Shown here one piece after another: positions 18,301 through 28,185 of a stretch of 64,000 nucleotides of DNA. The position numbers were made by a program, and so were the translations under genes. The DNA is from Pedobacter gandavensis (lineage in GTDB: Bacteria; Bacteroidota; Bacteroidia; Sphingobacteriales; Sphingobacteriaceae), in contig NZ_WNXC01000009.1 in the NCBI RefSeq assembly GCF_014172405.1, positions 209,982 to 273,981 on the forward strand, read 5' to 3'. The notes under the pieces are model-generated. The model saw only the letters and a list, made by a program, of their open reading frames with translations. It ran no database searches and was not told the origin of the DNA. Each line of letters begins with the position of its first letter. Position 1 is the first letter of the stretch.

Positions 18301-21300
18301 CAACGCTTCAGAGCACTGGCAGCAACGGTTCCATCGTTACAGGGTTAACGCCAGGTATATATACTTTTACGTATACCATTGCCGCATTCAACGGTTGTCC
18401 GGCAACCAGCAATGATGCCATATATACCATTTCTGCCCCACCTACTATTGCAGAGGCGGGGGAAGATCAGGAAAGGTGTAGTCTGATCACTGCGATTGCC
18501 CCTTTTCAACTTACGGCCAATGAAGCCATTTCCGGAACAGGAAAATGGACACTGGAATCTGGCCCGGCAGGGACATTTTCAAATGCTTCACTTTGGAATT
18601 CTACTTTTCAACCTTCAACAGAAGGTGTGTATCTATTGAAATGGGAAATCAGCAATGGTGATTGTACTGCATCATCTTCCAGTAGTGATTTCATGAAGAT
18701 TTCAGTTTCTTTTCCTCCAACCACTGCTCAGGCAGGTGCCAATCAATTATCAGCTTGTACAGACAATGTCTTATTACAGGGCAATACTCCATTGATCGGC
18801 TTTGGTACCTGGACAATAGTCTCTATACCTTCAGGAGCGCCGCAACCAATTATCGACCAGCCCAACAATGGGCTGAGTATGGTGACAGGAATTGTACCAG
18901 GCGATTATACTTTTAAATGGACCATTACCAACGGAATTTGCAGTCCATCCAGCTCAACAGTGAACATTACGGTGACTTCAACTCCACCGAAAAAAGCGGC
19001 TGCAAATATCGATCAATTCCTTTGTGCGCCTACCGCGGGTGGTCAAACCTCCACTACGCTTAGCGGTAACGAACCTACCGGAATAGAAACCGGTTTATGG
19101 GAGATTATCTCTCCAAGTCCGACTACGGCCACATTTACAGACGCAACAGCCTACAATACGACCATCAATGGATTAACCGCCGGTTCTTATACCTTAAGGT
19201 GGACCTTAACTAATGGAAGTTGCTATTCCTCGGACGAAATGGTAATTAAGGTAGATCCAGAAGCAACACCAGCGGTGATTACTTCCGGCAATCAAACCAT
19301 TTGTTTATATGAACCACTTATTTTAACCGCAAATCCGGTAACCATCGGGGTCGGCACCTGGTCTGTAGAAAACAAACCAGCGGGTGCTCCGGAACCGGTT
19401 TTTGAGCATGTTAATGACCCGATCAGCAACGTATTTGGTTTATTGGAAGGTCAATATACTTTTAAATTCAGTACGGTTAGTGGACAATGTAACCCCTCAG
19501 AGGCCACAGTAACAATCACCGTCACCAAATTGCTCAGTACCGCTATCGCAGGACTAGATCAAACTACTTGTTTTAACAGTCCGATTACTTTAAATGGAAA
19601 TGTGCCCGCATCAGGAGAAACCGGCACATGGACAGTAACCAGCGGTCAGCCAGCTTTAGATTATGAATTCAGCAATCCGAACTCGCCAACGGCTACATTC
19701 AAAGGTAAAGTGGGAGGCCTGTTTAGCTTAACATGGACGATCAACAATATCGCCTGTGCGAATAGTAGCACCTTAAACATCACTGTACATCCAGAGCTAA
19801 TCAATAACAACATTAGCTCCGCAGTAACTGCAGTTTGCGAAGGTGAAAAGCCGCTTCTTACAGGCTCAACCCCTACTGGCGGAGCTGGTGGCTATACCTA
19901 CCAATGGCAATTACTGGTTAATGGTGTCTTTACTGATATTTCTGGAGCAACCGGAATTAATTATACGCCAACATTAAGTAATACCAGTACTGTTTCCGTT
20001 ACCAACACTTATAACAGAGTAGTTAAATCCGGAAACTGTGCCCTGCTTAACAGTAATAGCTTGTCGATCACCATTCCTCCTTCGCTTAAAGGCAATACCC
20101 TGAGCACACCGATTACAAACTTCTGTTTCACCGGCGACCCTACGGTTATCAAAGGTGGAACCATGACAGGTGGCAATGGCAGTTACACTTACCAATGGCA
20201 AAGTTCTTTAAACAGTACAACAGCCTATACAGATATCCCTGGCGCAACCGCCGCAGATTATGATCCGGAAATATTGCCTGTAAACCTAACAAACGTTAAC
20301 CAAATTTACCGATACAAACGTATTGTGAGCTCAGGCTCTTGTACCTCAGAAATAACATTATCAATTACGGTTTACCCAAAACCTTCCTTAACCAGTATAA
20401 CTAACACGACTACTTGCAGCAATACCTTGTTTTCTTATACCCCAACATCAGCGGTAACGGGCAGCACATTTATCTGGACGAGAGCTGTAGTTGGCGGCAT
20501 TAGCAATGAAGCCGCAACTGGAGCAGCTGGGATTTCAGAAACCCTGGTGAATACCACTGCAGTTCCTGTCATCGTAAAATACAGTTATACCTTATCCTCA
20601 AATGGGTGTGAAAATCCAACCAAGTTTATAGTGGATGTAACCGTGAACCCAAGTCCAATTGGAACCAATGAAAGCATCAAAACTTTAACCTGTGGCAACT
20701 CCGTATTCAACTATAGATTACAGGACAATATCGACAAAACGTATCCTATCCCAGCCTCCTTTACCTGGACAGTAGCTGCAAATGCGAACGTAACTGGTCA
20801 GGTTGCTGCTAGCGGTGATGTCATTAACCAGACTTTAAAAAATAACACCAGCACAGTTCAGGAAGTGATTTATACCATCTCTCCTACTTCAAAAGTTCCG
20901 GGGGCCTGTGTTGGAAAATCATTTACATTAACGGTGACCGTTCCTGTTTGTGAAGGTATCACCATTGATAAAACCACCAGCAGAATAACAGCGGTAACTA
21001 AAGCTGGGGATCTAATCCCTTATACCATTGTGATCAAAAACACTGGCAATGCCAATCAAACCAATGTAGTGGTAAAAGATCCATTTTTAAGTCCTCTTCC
21101 ATTAACCAATCCTTCATATACTGTCGGCAATCAGGACAATATCCTGAACACTGGAGAAACCTGGACTTACAGCGGAACCTATACTGTACTGCAGAGCGAT
21201 ATTGACAACAATGGTAAACCTGCATTCAACAGCGGTCGGATTGTAAATACAGCTACGCTAACTTCTGATCAACAAAAAGGGCCGCTTACCGGAAGTACCT

Positions 21301-24300
21301 CAGTAAACATTGATGCAGTTGCAGCTTATACCATTGTAAAATCAAGTACAACTGCCGCCATCAGCAAAGCTGGCCAGGTAGTTCCTTATGAGATTGAAGT
21401 AAAAAACACGGGAAACACCTCGATCAGCAATGTAACTGTGAATGATCCGATGTTAACCAATATCCGTTTGTTTTCTGGCGACGGGAATAGTAACAACAAA
21501 CTAGACCTGGGCGAAACCTGGATCTTTATCGGGAGTCATATCGTAACACAACCTGAGTTGGACAACAATGGCAACCTGGTACCAGTGGCTGTTGGTCAGC
21601 TACGCAACACCGTTTCCGTAACCGGGCAAAAACCTGATGGCACAGCGGTGTATCCAGTTCCTCCAACTGCGGAGAAAAATATCCCAATTGTAGCGGCAGG
21701 TTCATTTACAGTAAAAAAATCAAGTACCACTACCCTGATCACTAAAGCCGGACAAATTGTTCCTTTCAGCATTACGGTAGCGAATACAGGAAATGTTGCC
21801 CTGAGCAATATTCTGGTGACCGATCCAATGATTGCTAACCTAAGCTTATATAGCGGCGACATTGCTCCTGCAAATCTTAAACTGGATGTCAATGAAACCT
21901 GGACTTATACGGGCAGCTATACCGTTACTCAGTTTGATTTGGACAACAACGGTAAGCCAGTACTCAAGTCTGGGAACCTGTTGAATAATGCTACCGTTTC
22001 AGGAGTATATCCAAATGGAACTCCAGATAGCAAAACAACAAATGATGTACTGATTCCAATTCAGCCATTCGTTGCCTATACTATAGAAAAAACAGCTGAT
22101 AAAACCGCGATTAAAGCGGCAAATGATCTGGTAAATTACACCATTAAGGTGAAAAACATTGGCGATGCAGCCATTAACAATGTCCAGGTTTATGACCCTA
22201 TGTTTCCTGTATTAACTGGTCCTATTGACGATACTGGTGTGACCAATGTATTGGACAAAGGGGAAACCTGGACTTACACTGGTACCTATACGGTATCGCA
22301 AAACGACATCGACAGGAACGGAAACGACCCAACACCAATCGGCGTTCTGAGCAACACGGCTACCCTAAGCGGGAATAAACCAAATGGAGCAGCAATTGAT
22401 CCGATAAGTAGTACAGTGCTCATCCCATTAAATACAACTACGGCATTCACTGTAATTAAAACAGCCGACCTGACGGAGATTACCGCAGCAGGTCAAAAGG
22501 TAACCTATACCATTACGGTTAAAAACACGGGTTCCACTGCCATTAGTAATGTGGTTATTAAAGATCCAATGCTAACTCTAGGGCTCCCTACCGGTGATGG
22601 TGGTCTACCGAATGTACTGGACCAGAATGAAACCTGGATTTACACCGGAACGTATATCGTTTCTCAGGCCAATATTGACAATCAGGGCAACCTTTGTCCA
22701 GATGGATACTTGAGCAATTCCGTGAATGTAACCGGTAAAAAACCTGATGGTTCAAGTGCCGGATCGGTTACCGATATTCTGGAAATCCCAATCAGACCCG
22801 CAGCTTCATTCCTATTAACAAAAACAAGTGATGTTACTGAGGTCACTAAAGTGGGTGATAAAATTATCTATACCGTTACTGCTGAAAATACAGGTGTGGT
22901 AGCGATTCAATCACTAATAGTTAATGACCCGATGGTAAACTTGATTTACCAAAACGGTGATACCAACACCGATGGTAAACTTGACGTTGCAGAAACCTGG
23001 ATTTATTCTGGAAGTTATCTGATTAGCCAGGCTGATATCGACAACAATGGTAACCAGATCATTCCCGGAAAAATGGTGAACACGGTAACTGCAAATGGCA
23101 GAAAACCTGATGGCACCTTACTTGCTGATGTATCTGCTACAAATACGGTGGCGCTGAAATCAAAAGCTCAGATGTCTGTGGTAAAGGCCAGCACAACTTC
23201 CGTAATTACTAAGGCGGGAGAAGTGGTACCTTATACCATCACCGTAACAAATACAGGAACAGTAGCGATTACTGATGTAAAGGTCAATGATCCATTACTG
23301 ATTGCAAACCCACCGATATTAAGTAGTGGTGATTTCAATGCCAACCAAAAACTGGATGTCAACGAAACCTGGACTTACACGGGCAGTTACACCATTAGCC
23401 AAGCTGACATCGACAACCACATCAATTCAGGACATCTGCTAAACACAGCGACTGTAGATGGAACTTCAGTCAATGGTCCGCTTAGCCCTGTAACAAGTAA
23501 TGAGGTCAGTATCCCTATCAAATCTAAAGCTGCTTATACGATAGAAAAAAGCAGTACGACGACCACCATTAAGGTGGCGGGCGAAGAGGTCACTTATTAC
23601 ATCACTGTTAAAAACACAGGCGATGTAGCCATCCAGAATGTTGTGGTTAAAGATGCCATGTTCGGCCTAACTCCAGTCCCACTTAACAGTGGTGATGGAA
23701 ATGCCAATGGAAGATTAGATTTATTGGAAACCTGGAATTATACTTTTAAATATATAGTAAAGCAATCGGACATTGACAATAACGGAAATACAGCTACTAA
23801 AGGTGTATTGAGCAATACCGCTACCTTGAATGGTACACATCCTCAAGGAACAGCGCTTGCCGAAGCTAGCAGTACTAAAATCATTCCACTAACGACAACC
23901 AGTTTATTTAGCCTGGTTAAAACCTCGGATAAGGCTGCGATTACTGAAGCTGCTGAAGTCGTTAATTATACGATTACTTTAACCAATACGGGTACGGAAG
24001 CCATTAGCGGTGTAAAAGTGGAAGATCCTTTATTAGTGTTGACGCTTTCTTCAGGTGACGAAGTGAATCCGGGAATTCTGGATGTATCCGAAGTTTGGAT
24101 TTACAAAGGAGCATATACGGTTACTCAGGCCGATATTGATAGAAATGGAAACCAGCTTATAAATGGAACGGCTACTGCAAACGGAAACCTTATTAATGTG
24201 GTTACTGCAACAGGTATCAAACCGGATGGCAATAGTTCCGGTATTGTGACGACTACAAATGTGATTCCAATCCTGCCTAATGCCAGCTTTAAATTAACAA

Positions 24301-27122
24301 AAACCAGCGATGTTCCTCAGGTTGCTAAAGCAGGAGATCGTGTGATTTACACGATTGTTGCTGAAAACACAGGCAGCAGTGCCATCAATAGTCTGGTGGT
24401 AAATGACCCGATGGTGAATCTTAGATTCCTAAAGGGTGACCTCAACAATGATGGTAAACTGGATAAAGATGAAAGCTGGGAATATACTGGCACCTATACC
24501 GTTACTCAAGCTGACATTGATGAAAATGGCAATGGCATCGTTACAGGCAAATTGGTAAACATCGCAAGTGCAACCGGCAGAAAGCCAGATGGTACATTGA
24601 TCAATACACCCAATGTAGAAGCCAGAGTAGACATTAATATTTCAGGTAGTCAGATGACCATTAAAAAATCTAGTAGCACCACCGTGGTGAACAAAGCTGG
24701 ACAGCTGATCCCCTATTTGATTGCTGTAGCAAACACCGGAACAAGTTCCATTTCAGATGTAGTTGTGAATGATCCAATGTTGGCGGACCTGTCATTGATG
24801 GATGGTGACAACAATAATAATAACAAACTGGATGTAAATGAAACATGGATCTATACCGGCAGTTATACGGTAACTCAGACAGACCTGGACAACAATGGAA
24901 ATACTGCTGTTAAGGGGAAACTGAGGAATACGGCAACGGTAACAGGAAGTAAACCTAACGGGGATTCTGCGGGAACGGTAAGTAGCACTAAAGATATTTC
25001 AATACTTCAGAAAAACGATTTGATTTACACTAAAGTCGTAACTGGACCAATTGGTTATATCGCTGGACAAACTGTTTCTTATGAACTTAAAGTGACCAAT
25101 ACAGGGAACACTACAATAACAAACATTGTACTCTCGGATAACAATGCGGTAATTACCAATGGATCTCCAATTGCGAGCCTTAGTCCTGGACAAACTGCAT
25201 TGGCTACAGCGGTTCATACCTTAACCCAAGCAGATGTTGATGCTGGAAAAGTAATCAACCAGGCAAGTCTAACTGCTCAAGATCCGAATGGTACGCCATT
25301 GAACAAAAAAACAGATGATCCATCCACTCCTAGCCCGGATGATTCAACGATAGCTCAGATCGTTTCTCCGGGAAGCATTACCTTGATTAAAACGGCTATT
25401 CTGAGTGGCGATGGAAATACCATTACCTATAACTTTACCGTTAAAAATACGGGTATCGTTACTTTAAGTAACATCGGGATCAGTGATACCAAAATTACGG
25501 AGAACATCTTGGTACAACCGGCTACCCTGGCACCTGGTCAGACTGGTACTGCAACCGCTAGCTACGTCATCTCCTCCATTGAGAAAGTAACAGGCCAGGT
25601 TAGCAATACTGCGATTGTGACTGGTACTAGTCCCAATGGATTTAAAGTGAATGACGTTTCAGGAACCAATGCAAATAACAATACACCTACGCTGGTTAAC
25701 CTACCAAAAATCACAGGGACTAAAACGGTTACTGATGCTAATGGAAATGGAATTATTGAGGCTGGAGAAACCTTGACTTACCAAATCCACATCAGCAATA
25801 ACGGTCAGGTTGACCGAACAGATGTCCGCGTAACTGACCCTATTCCTTTAAACACCAATTATGTTGTTGGAAGCGCAAGCCATGGTGGTATTGAAAACGG
25901 AGATATCGTCAGCTGGAATAACCTAACCATCCCGGCCAACAGTAGCCTGATATTAAGCTTAAAAGTTACAGCAGCGACAGCACTACCTCTTGGACTGGTA
26001 AAAATTGGCAACATCGCTAACATTGTGGATCCAGCACTTCCTACCGCTCCTATTGTAGTAGAAACCAGCTTACCTGTTGAGGGCAAACTGGAAAGTATCA
26101 AAACGGTGAGCGATGCAAAAGGAAACAAGGATGGCGTTGCACAGGCCAATGAAACATTAACCTATACAATTGAAGTTAAAAATAGTGGAGGCAGTACTTT
26201 AACAGGTATTAAAATCAGTGATGCAATCCCTACTGGTTTGAAATATATAAATGCTACGGTTGATCATGGCGGAGTTTTTAATGAGACTAGTAATTCGGTA
26301 GACTGGTCAATTGACCTCGCTCCTGATGCAGTGCTTAGTTTAAGCTTTGATGCGAATGTTGTTGCTGATGTAAATGACTTATCTAACATTAAAAACATAG
26401 CACACATTTTGAGTCCGAATGGCCAGACACTGGTACCAGAAAAGACGATTGCGATAGACCCATCCGCGGATATAAGTATTAAGAAAGAACTGCTGACTAC
26501 CGGTTCGGTTAAAACCGGTGATTATGTTGTCTATAAAATCACAGTAACCAATCATGGCCAAAATAAGGCTACAGGTGTGAAAGTAAGTGATGTTCTACCA
26601 GGTACGCTTGACGCTCCATTTGAACTGGTGATGGGCAAAGGAAGCAGCAATTTCGTCAACACTAATAAAACGCTGAATTGGATCATTGGAGAGCTATCTT
26701 TAAATGAGCAGATGACGCTTAGCTTCAAAGCAAAAGTGGTTGCTACCGGAACATTGGTCAACACTGCTACCGTAACCGCTGATCAGCCAGATCCGAATCC
26801 AGATAATAACAAAGCCTCTTCGGGAGGATTAGATATAGGTGGTGCGGATCTTTTCATTCCAAACCTATTTACTCCAAATGGTGATGGCAGGAATGATGCT
26901 TTTGAAATCCGAGGCTTGGATCAGTTCCCAGACAATGAACTGGTGATCGTGAACAGATGGGGTAATGAGGTATTCAGAACCACCAACTATCAGAACAACT
27001 GGACTGGAGAAGGATTAAATGAGGGCACTTATTATTACCTGTTAAAAGCCAGAAAAACCGGTTCCAAGGAATGGAAAGTATTCAAAGGATACGTCACCCT
27101 AGTTCATAATTTTAAAAAATAG
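15372..27122 (+). CDS. Giant T9SS-secreted multidomain surface adhesin (SprB-like) with CHU_C domain
   Basis: 3916 residues, by far the largest gene here. Layout: signal peptide (1-24, ending FAQ); about 16 PKD/Ig-like repeats of roughly 85-100 residues (24-1475), each opening AGxDQxxC and ending YxFxWTIxNGxC; four further Ig-like units (1476-1860, two with YTYQWQ); eleven 123-residue DUF7507-type repeats (1861-3214) followed by two variant units and three DUF11-type units (to about 3820); then a gliding-motility-associated C-terminal domain (about 3825-3916, FIPNLFTPNGDGRNDAFEI and VIVNRWGNEVF), the type B sorting signal for T9SS. The DUF7507 units hold DxNxNxKLDxxE loops that look like calcium sites. 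The next gene is a PorP/SprF protein, the usual partner of such adhesins. Role: cell-surface adhesion, possibly gliding. T9SS core genes are not in the window. Confidence 0.93.
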   Translation: MLHRLRLLVPILFFVLLVNHVFAQNCTVNAGIAQTICPGSTFILTGSASSNLAFKNEPKWTQIAGPAVALSATTNVNKNATAIVTNYVKGVSYTFRLSSQCEDGATVFDDVVYTVSDLNTANAGKDESLCPGTFSLKGSPLAPGETGRWTKINGDSNMPEPVNPGNPGAILQLSPSANLQSATYRWTVTKGDCTSFDDVTITNLGTQPVNAGNDQNLSCYHVSTKTNLSGSYVAKTTSQSGTWLFVSGPSIPVIENKNQHNTPISNLIEGKYIFRWTVSSSCYNGSDEVVINVAKATQEITNAAGSDQLFCDGRTSVVLSGTIPSYAGELITWEYISGGNGSPIFSNTNSPVTTVSGLDSSPGTVYKFKYTISNPITLCTSIGIHEVQFKTAPSITITTTPKPYFAACGEDAVTINYFSVGGTKTDFALVAAPAGSAIEIKMGGINNYTAAIESGKLLDGFNKIGTYILRYRRATENNVGGCSDAYADIKIVISGNASASNAGTRQVLACDVKNATLTGAVPPKGNGKWSQVTGPNTAIFDNTLNSNAEITGLINGSYTFRWVISGGDGGCANSQADVEVVVSENVKPVTVAGNARTTCYDTPVTLTGNIPLKNETALWTVYKNGVPANEVQLSDPTLANATATGLLADTKYTFRWTITNSCNSDFSEVVITTTTTPGVKQALAGADQCFPAATKTFNLDGNIPGAGETGTWILIDSPNAPSFNASSYNTSVTGAINGTYVFQWQLSNGGCVATTDQVSITISDPVTTAIAGANQNLCGNATLLQGNQPGIGKGFWTQTEGAGGAIIANPEAYNTEITGLTDGRYKFTWTISNSSCAAVSSAEVTINVSTPSSIAVAGPDQAVCNQNSTTLAANPVSNGHGRWAAISGPNVPTFSDLGSPTTTVSNLIYGVYQLEWISSGGLFCEDSRDQMTLTVSKAANAGGDKKLCNTNTVTLVGNSNSTGTWSVKSIPAGAATPTLQSTGSNGSIVTGLTPGIYTFTYTIAAFNGCPATSNDAIYTISAPPTIAEAGEDQERCSLITAIAPFQLTANEAISGTGKWTLESGPAGTFSNASLWNSTFQPSTEGVYLLKWEISNGDCTASSSSSDFMKISVSFPPTTAQAGANQLSACTDNVLLQGNTPLIGFGTWTIVSIPSGAPQPIIDQPNNGLSMVTGIVPGDYTFKWTITNGICSPSSSTVNITVTSTPPKKAAANIDQFLCAPTAGGQTSTTLSGNEPTGIETGLWEIISPSPTTATFTDATAYNTTINGLTAGSYTLRWTLTNGSCYSSDEMVIKVDPEATPAVITSGNQTICLYEPLILTANPVTIGVGTWSVENKPAGAPEPVFEHVNDPISNVFGLLEGQYTFKFSTVSGQCNPSEATVTITVTKLLSTAIAGLDQTTCFNSPITLNGNVPASGETGTWTVTSGQPALDYEFSNPNSPTATFKGKVGGLFSLTWTINNIACANSSTLNITVHPELINNNISSAVTAVCEGEKPLLTGSTPTGGAGGYTYQWQLLVNGVFTDISGATGINYTPTLSNTSTVSVTNTYNRVVKSGNCALLNSNSLSITIPPSLKGNTLSTPITNFCFTGDPTVIKGGTMTGGNGSYTYQWQSSLNSTTAYTDIPGATAADYDPEILPVNLTNVNQIYRYKRIVSSGSCTSEITLSITVYPKPSLTSITNTTTCSNTLFSYTPTSAVTGSTFIWTRAVVGGISNEAATGAAGISETLVNTTAVPVIVKYSYTLSSNGCENPTKFIVDVTVNPSPIGTNESIKTLTCGNSVFNYRLQDNIDKTYPIPASFTWTVAANANVTGQVAASGDVINQTLKNNTSTVQEVIYTISPTSKVPGACVGKSFTLTVTVPVCEGITIDKTTSRITAVTKAGDLIPYTIVIKNTGNANQTNVVVKDPFLSPLPLTNPSYTVGNQDNILNTGETWTYSGTYTVLQSDIDNNGKPAFNSGRIVNTATLTSDQQKGPLTGSTSVNIDAVAAYTIVKSSTTAAISKAGQVVPYEIEVKNTGNTSISNVTVNDPMLTNIRLFSGDGNSNNKLDLGETWIFIGSHIVTQPELDNNGNLVPVAVGQLRNTVSVTGQKPDGTAVYPVPPTAEKNIPIVAAGSFTVKKSSTTTLITKAGQIVPFSITVANTGNVALSNILVTDPMIANLSLYSGDIAPANLKLDVNETWTYTGSYTVTQFDLDNNGKPVLKSGNLLNNATVSGVYPNGTPDSKTTNDVLIPIQPFVAYTIEKTADKTAIKAANDLVNYTIKVKNIGDAAINNVQVYDPMFPVLTGPIDDTGVTNVLDKGETWTYTGTYTVSQNDIDRNGNDPTPIGVLSNTATLSGNKPNGAAIDPISSTVLIPLNTTTAFTVIKTADLTEITAAGQKVTYTITVKNTGSTAISNVVIKDPMLTLGLPTGDGGLPNVLDQNETWIYTGTYIVSQANIDNQGNLCPDGYLSNSVNVTGKKPDGSSAGSVTDILEIPIRPAASFLLTKTSDVTEVTKVGDKIIYTVTAENTGVVAIQSLIVNDPMVNLIYQNGDTNTDGKLDVAETWIYSGSYLISQADIDNNGNQIIPGKMVNTVTANGRKPDGTLLADVSATNTVALKSKAQMSVVKASTTSVITKAGEVVPYTITVTNTGTVAITDVKVNDPLLIANPPILSSGDFNANQKLDVNETWTYTGSYTISQADIDNHINSGHLLNTATVDGTSVNGPLSPVTSNEVSIPIKSKAAYTIEKSSTTTTIKVAGEEVTYYITVKNTGDVAIQNVVVKDAMFGLTPVPLNSGDGNANGRLDLLETWNYTFKYIVKQSDIDNNGNTATKGVLSNTATLNGTHPQGTALAEASSTKIIPLTTTSLFSLVKTSDKAAITEAAEVVNYTITLTNTGTEAISGVKVEDPLLVLTLSSGDEVNPGILDVSEVWIYKGAYTVTQADIDRNGNQLINGTATANGNLINVVTATGIKPDGNSSGIVTTTNVIPILPNASFKLTKTSDVPQVAKAGDRVIYTIVAENTGSSAINSLVVNDPMVNLRFLKGDLNNDGKLDKDESWEYTGTYTVTQADIDENGNGIVTGKLVNIASATGRKPDGTLINTPNVEARVDINISGSQMTIKKSSSTTVVNKAGQLIPYLIAVANTGTSSISDVVVNDPMLADLSLMDGDNNNNNKLDVNETWIYTGSYTVTQTDLDNNGNTAVKGKLRNTATVTGSKPNGDSAGTVSSTKDISILQKNDLIYTKVVTGPIGYIAGQTVSYELKVTNTGNTTITNIVLSDNNAVITNGSPIASLSPGQTALATAVHTLTQADVDAGKVINQASLTAQDPNGTPLNKKTDDPSTPSPDDSTIAQIVSPGSITLIKTAILSGDGNTITYNFTVKNTGIVTLSNIGISDTKITENILVQPATLAPGQTGTATASYVISSIEKVTGQVSNTAIVTGTSPNGFKVNDVSGTNANNNTPTLVNLPKITGTKTVTDANGNGIIEAGETLTYQIHISNNGQVDRTDVRVTDPIPLNTNYVVGSASHGGIENGDIVSWNNLTIPANSSLILSLKVTAATALPLGLVKIGNIANIVDPALPTAPIVVETSLPVEGKLESIKTVSDAKGNKDGVAQANETLTYTIEVKNSGGSTLTGIKISDAIPTGLKYINATVDHGGVFNETSNSVDWSIDLAPDAVLSLSFDANVVADVNDLSNIKNIAHILSPNGQTLVPEKTIAIDPSADISIKKELLTTGSVKTGDYVVYKITVTNHGQNKATGVKVSDVLPGTLDAPFELVMGKGSSNFVNTNKTLNWIIGELSLNEQMTLSFKAKVVATGTLVNTATVTADQPDPNPDNNKASSGGLDIGGADLFIPNLFTPNGDGRNDAFEIRGLDQFPDNELVIVNRWGNEVFRTTNYQNNWTGEGLNEGTYYYLLKARKTGSKEWKVFKGYVTLVHNFKK
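15441..19797 (+). repeat. Tandem PKD/Ig-like domain repeats in the adhesin
   Basis: About 16 units in protein residues 24-1475. Each begins A-x-A-G-x-D-Q-x-x-C, has L-x-G-N-x-P-x-x-G-x-G-x-W near residue 25 and ends in F-x-W-T-I-x-N-G-x-C. Unit length varies from about 80 to 105 residues and the DNA is well diverged, so this is old protein-level repetition. Confidence 0.8.
20952..25013 (+). repeat. Eleven 123-residue DUF7507-type repeats in the adhesin
   Basis: Units start about every 369 bp near 20960, 21340, 21715, 22085, 22455, 22820, 23180, 23545, 23920, 24300 and 24665. The shared pattern is K-x-S-x-T-T-x-I-T-K-A-G then VPYTITVxNTG, a conserved VxDPML, SGDxNxNxKLDVNETWTYTG, TVTQADIDNNGN and NTATVTGxKPDG. 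Two acidic loops per unit look like EF-hand-type calcium ligands. Confidence 0.8.
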
Positions 27123-27180
27123 GCTTAAAAAAATAAGGAAAACCAGGTCTACTTAAGCCGACATTGGTTTTCCCTTTTTA
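27122..27180 (+). terminator. Intrinsic terminator/attenuator between adhesin and PorP/SprF gene
   Basis: A perfect 9-bp stem GGAAAACCA (27137-27145) / TGGTTTTCC (27165-27173) is followed by CTTTTTA. A second inverted repeat GGCTTAA (27122-27128) / TTAAGCC (27153-27159) has its right arm inside the loop of the first and encloses the first's left arm, so the two cannot form as simple hairpins together. The left arm of the second starts at the last base of the adhesin stop codon. Confidence 0.65.
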
Positions 27181-27193
27181 TCAAAAAAAAGAC

Positions 27194-28165
27194 ATGAAGA
27201 GATTACTCATCACATTAATCCTTGGATTATTACTCGTCTATAAACCGGCATCGGCACAACAAGACGCTCAATATAGCCAGTATCTATTTAACGGAATCTA
27301 TATCAATCCCGCCTATGCCGGATATAAAGAAAATCTGAACCTGCATTCCTTTTACCGTAGTCAGTGGACAGGGATTAAGGGCGCACCGAAAAGTATGTCA
27401 CTAGCCCTGGATGCGATTGCCAATGAAGGAAATGTTGGGCTCGCCTTACAAGTATCCAGTGATCAGCTTGGCGCCCAAACCAATTTAAGTGCCTATGGAA
27501 ATTATGCGTACCGAATCCGTTTAAATGAAGATGGATCCTCACGCCTGGCTTTTGGCCTGGGTTTTGGGGTGATGCAACTCGGGATAGATGGTGCAAAATT
27601 AAACCCTAATGATCCGGAACCAGATCAACCTACCGGAATGGAAAGCGTAGTGTTACCAGATGCTAGAGCCGGAGTTTACTATTCTACGAATAATTTCTTT
27701 GCTGGCTTTTCTGTTGACAACTTGATTTCTCAATATTTCAATGTTAAAGACCGTGCTTTTGTACCACAGCCAAAGCCACACTTTTACCTGACTGCAGGAA
27801 CTTTAATCCCACTGTCTTCTGAGATAAAGATTAAACCATCCATTCTATTGAAGGATGATGCTGCAGGTCCGACAAGTTTAGACCTGAATGCTTTTGTTTT
27901 ATTAAGCGAAAGATTATGGTTGGGAGGATCCTACCGTACTGGAGTTAAGCTTTATAATAAAGACCACATTCAGAAAAATTTGAGTCCTCAGAATTCAGCC
28001 GTTGCAGCAGTGGAATTTTTTGCCACAGAAAAACTTAGAATAGGTTATGCGTATGATTTTTCGGTTGGCGCTTTGCAAGGTTATAGCAGCGGGAGTCATG
28101 AGTTCTCTATCGGCATTTATTTCCTGAAACCTAAAGTCAGAATGGCTACTCCACGTTTCTTTTAA
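27194..28165 (+). CDS. PorP/SprF-family type IX secretion outer-membrane protein
   Basis: 323 residues from ATG 27194, normal family length. The signal peptide is MKRLLITLILGLLLVYKPASA, then the family signature QDAQYSQYLFNGIYINPAYA and LHSFYRSQWTGIKGAPKS. The rest is a beta barrel ending in GSHEFSIGIYFL. Members of this family attach to, and help export or anchor, one large adhesin with a CHU_C-type C-terminus, as SprF does for SprB. The gene directly follows the giant adhesin. An in-frame ATG ten codons upstream (27164) lies inside the terminator stem and would spoil the signal peptide, so I choose 27194. Confidence 0.93.
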   Translation: MKRLLITLILGLLLVYKPASAQQDAQYSQYLFNGIYINPAYAGYKENLNLHSFYRSQWTGIKGAPKSMSLALDAIANEGNVGLALQVSSDQLGAQTNLSAYGNYAYRIRLNEDGSSRLAFGLGFGVMQLGIDGAKLNPNDPEPDQPTGMESVVLPDARAGVYYSTNNFFAGFSVDNLISQYFNVKDRAFVPQPKPHFYLTAGTLIPLSSEIKIKPSILLKDDAAGPTSLDLNAFVLLSERLWLGGSYRTGVKLYNKDHIQKNLSPQNSAVAAVEFFATEKLRIGYAYDFSVGALQGYSSGSHEFSIGIYFLKPKVRMATPRFF

Positions 28166-28185
28166 TTCAGGACCACAATTATTTA

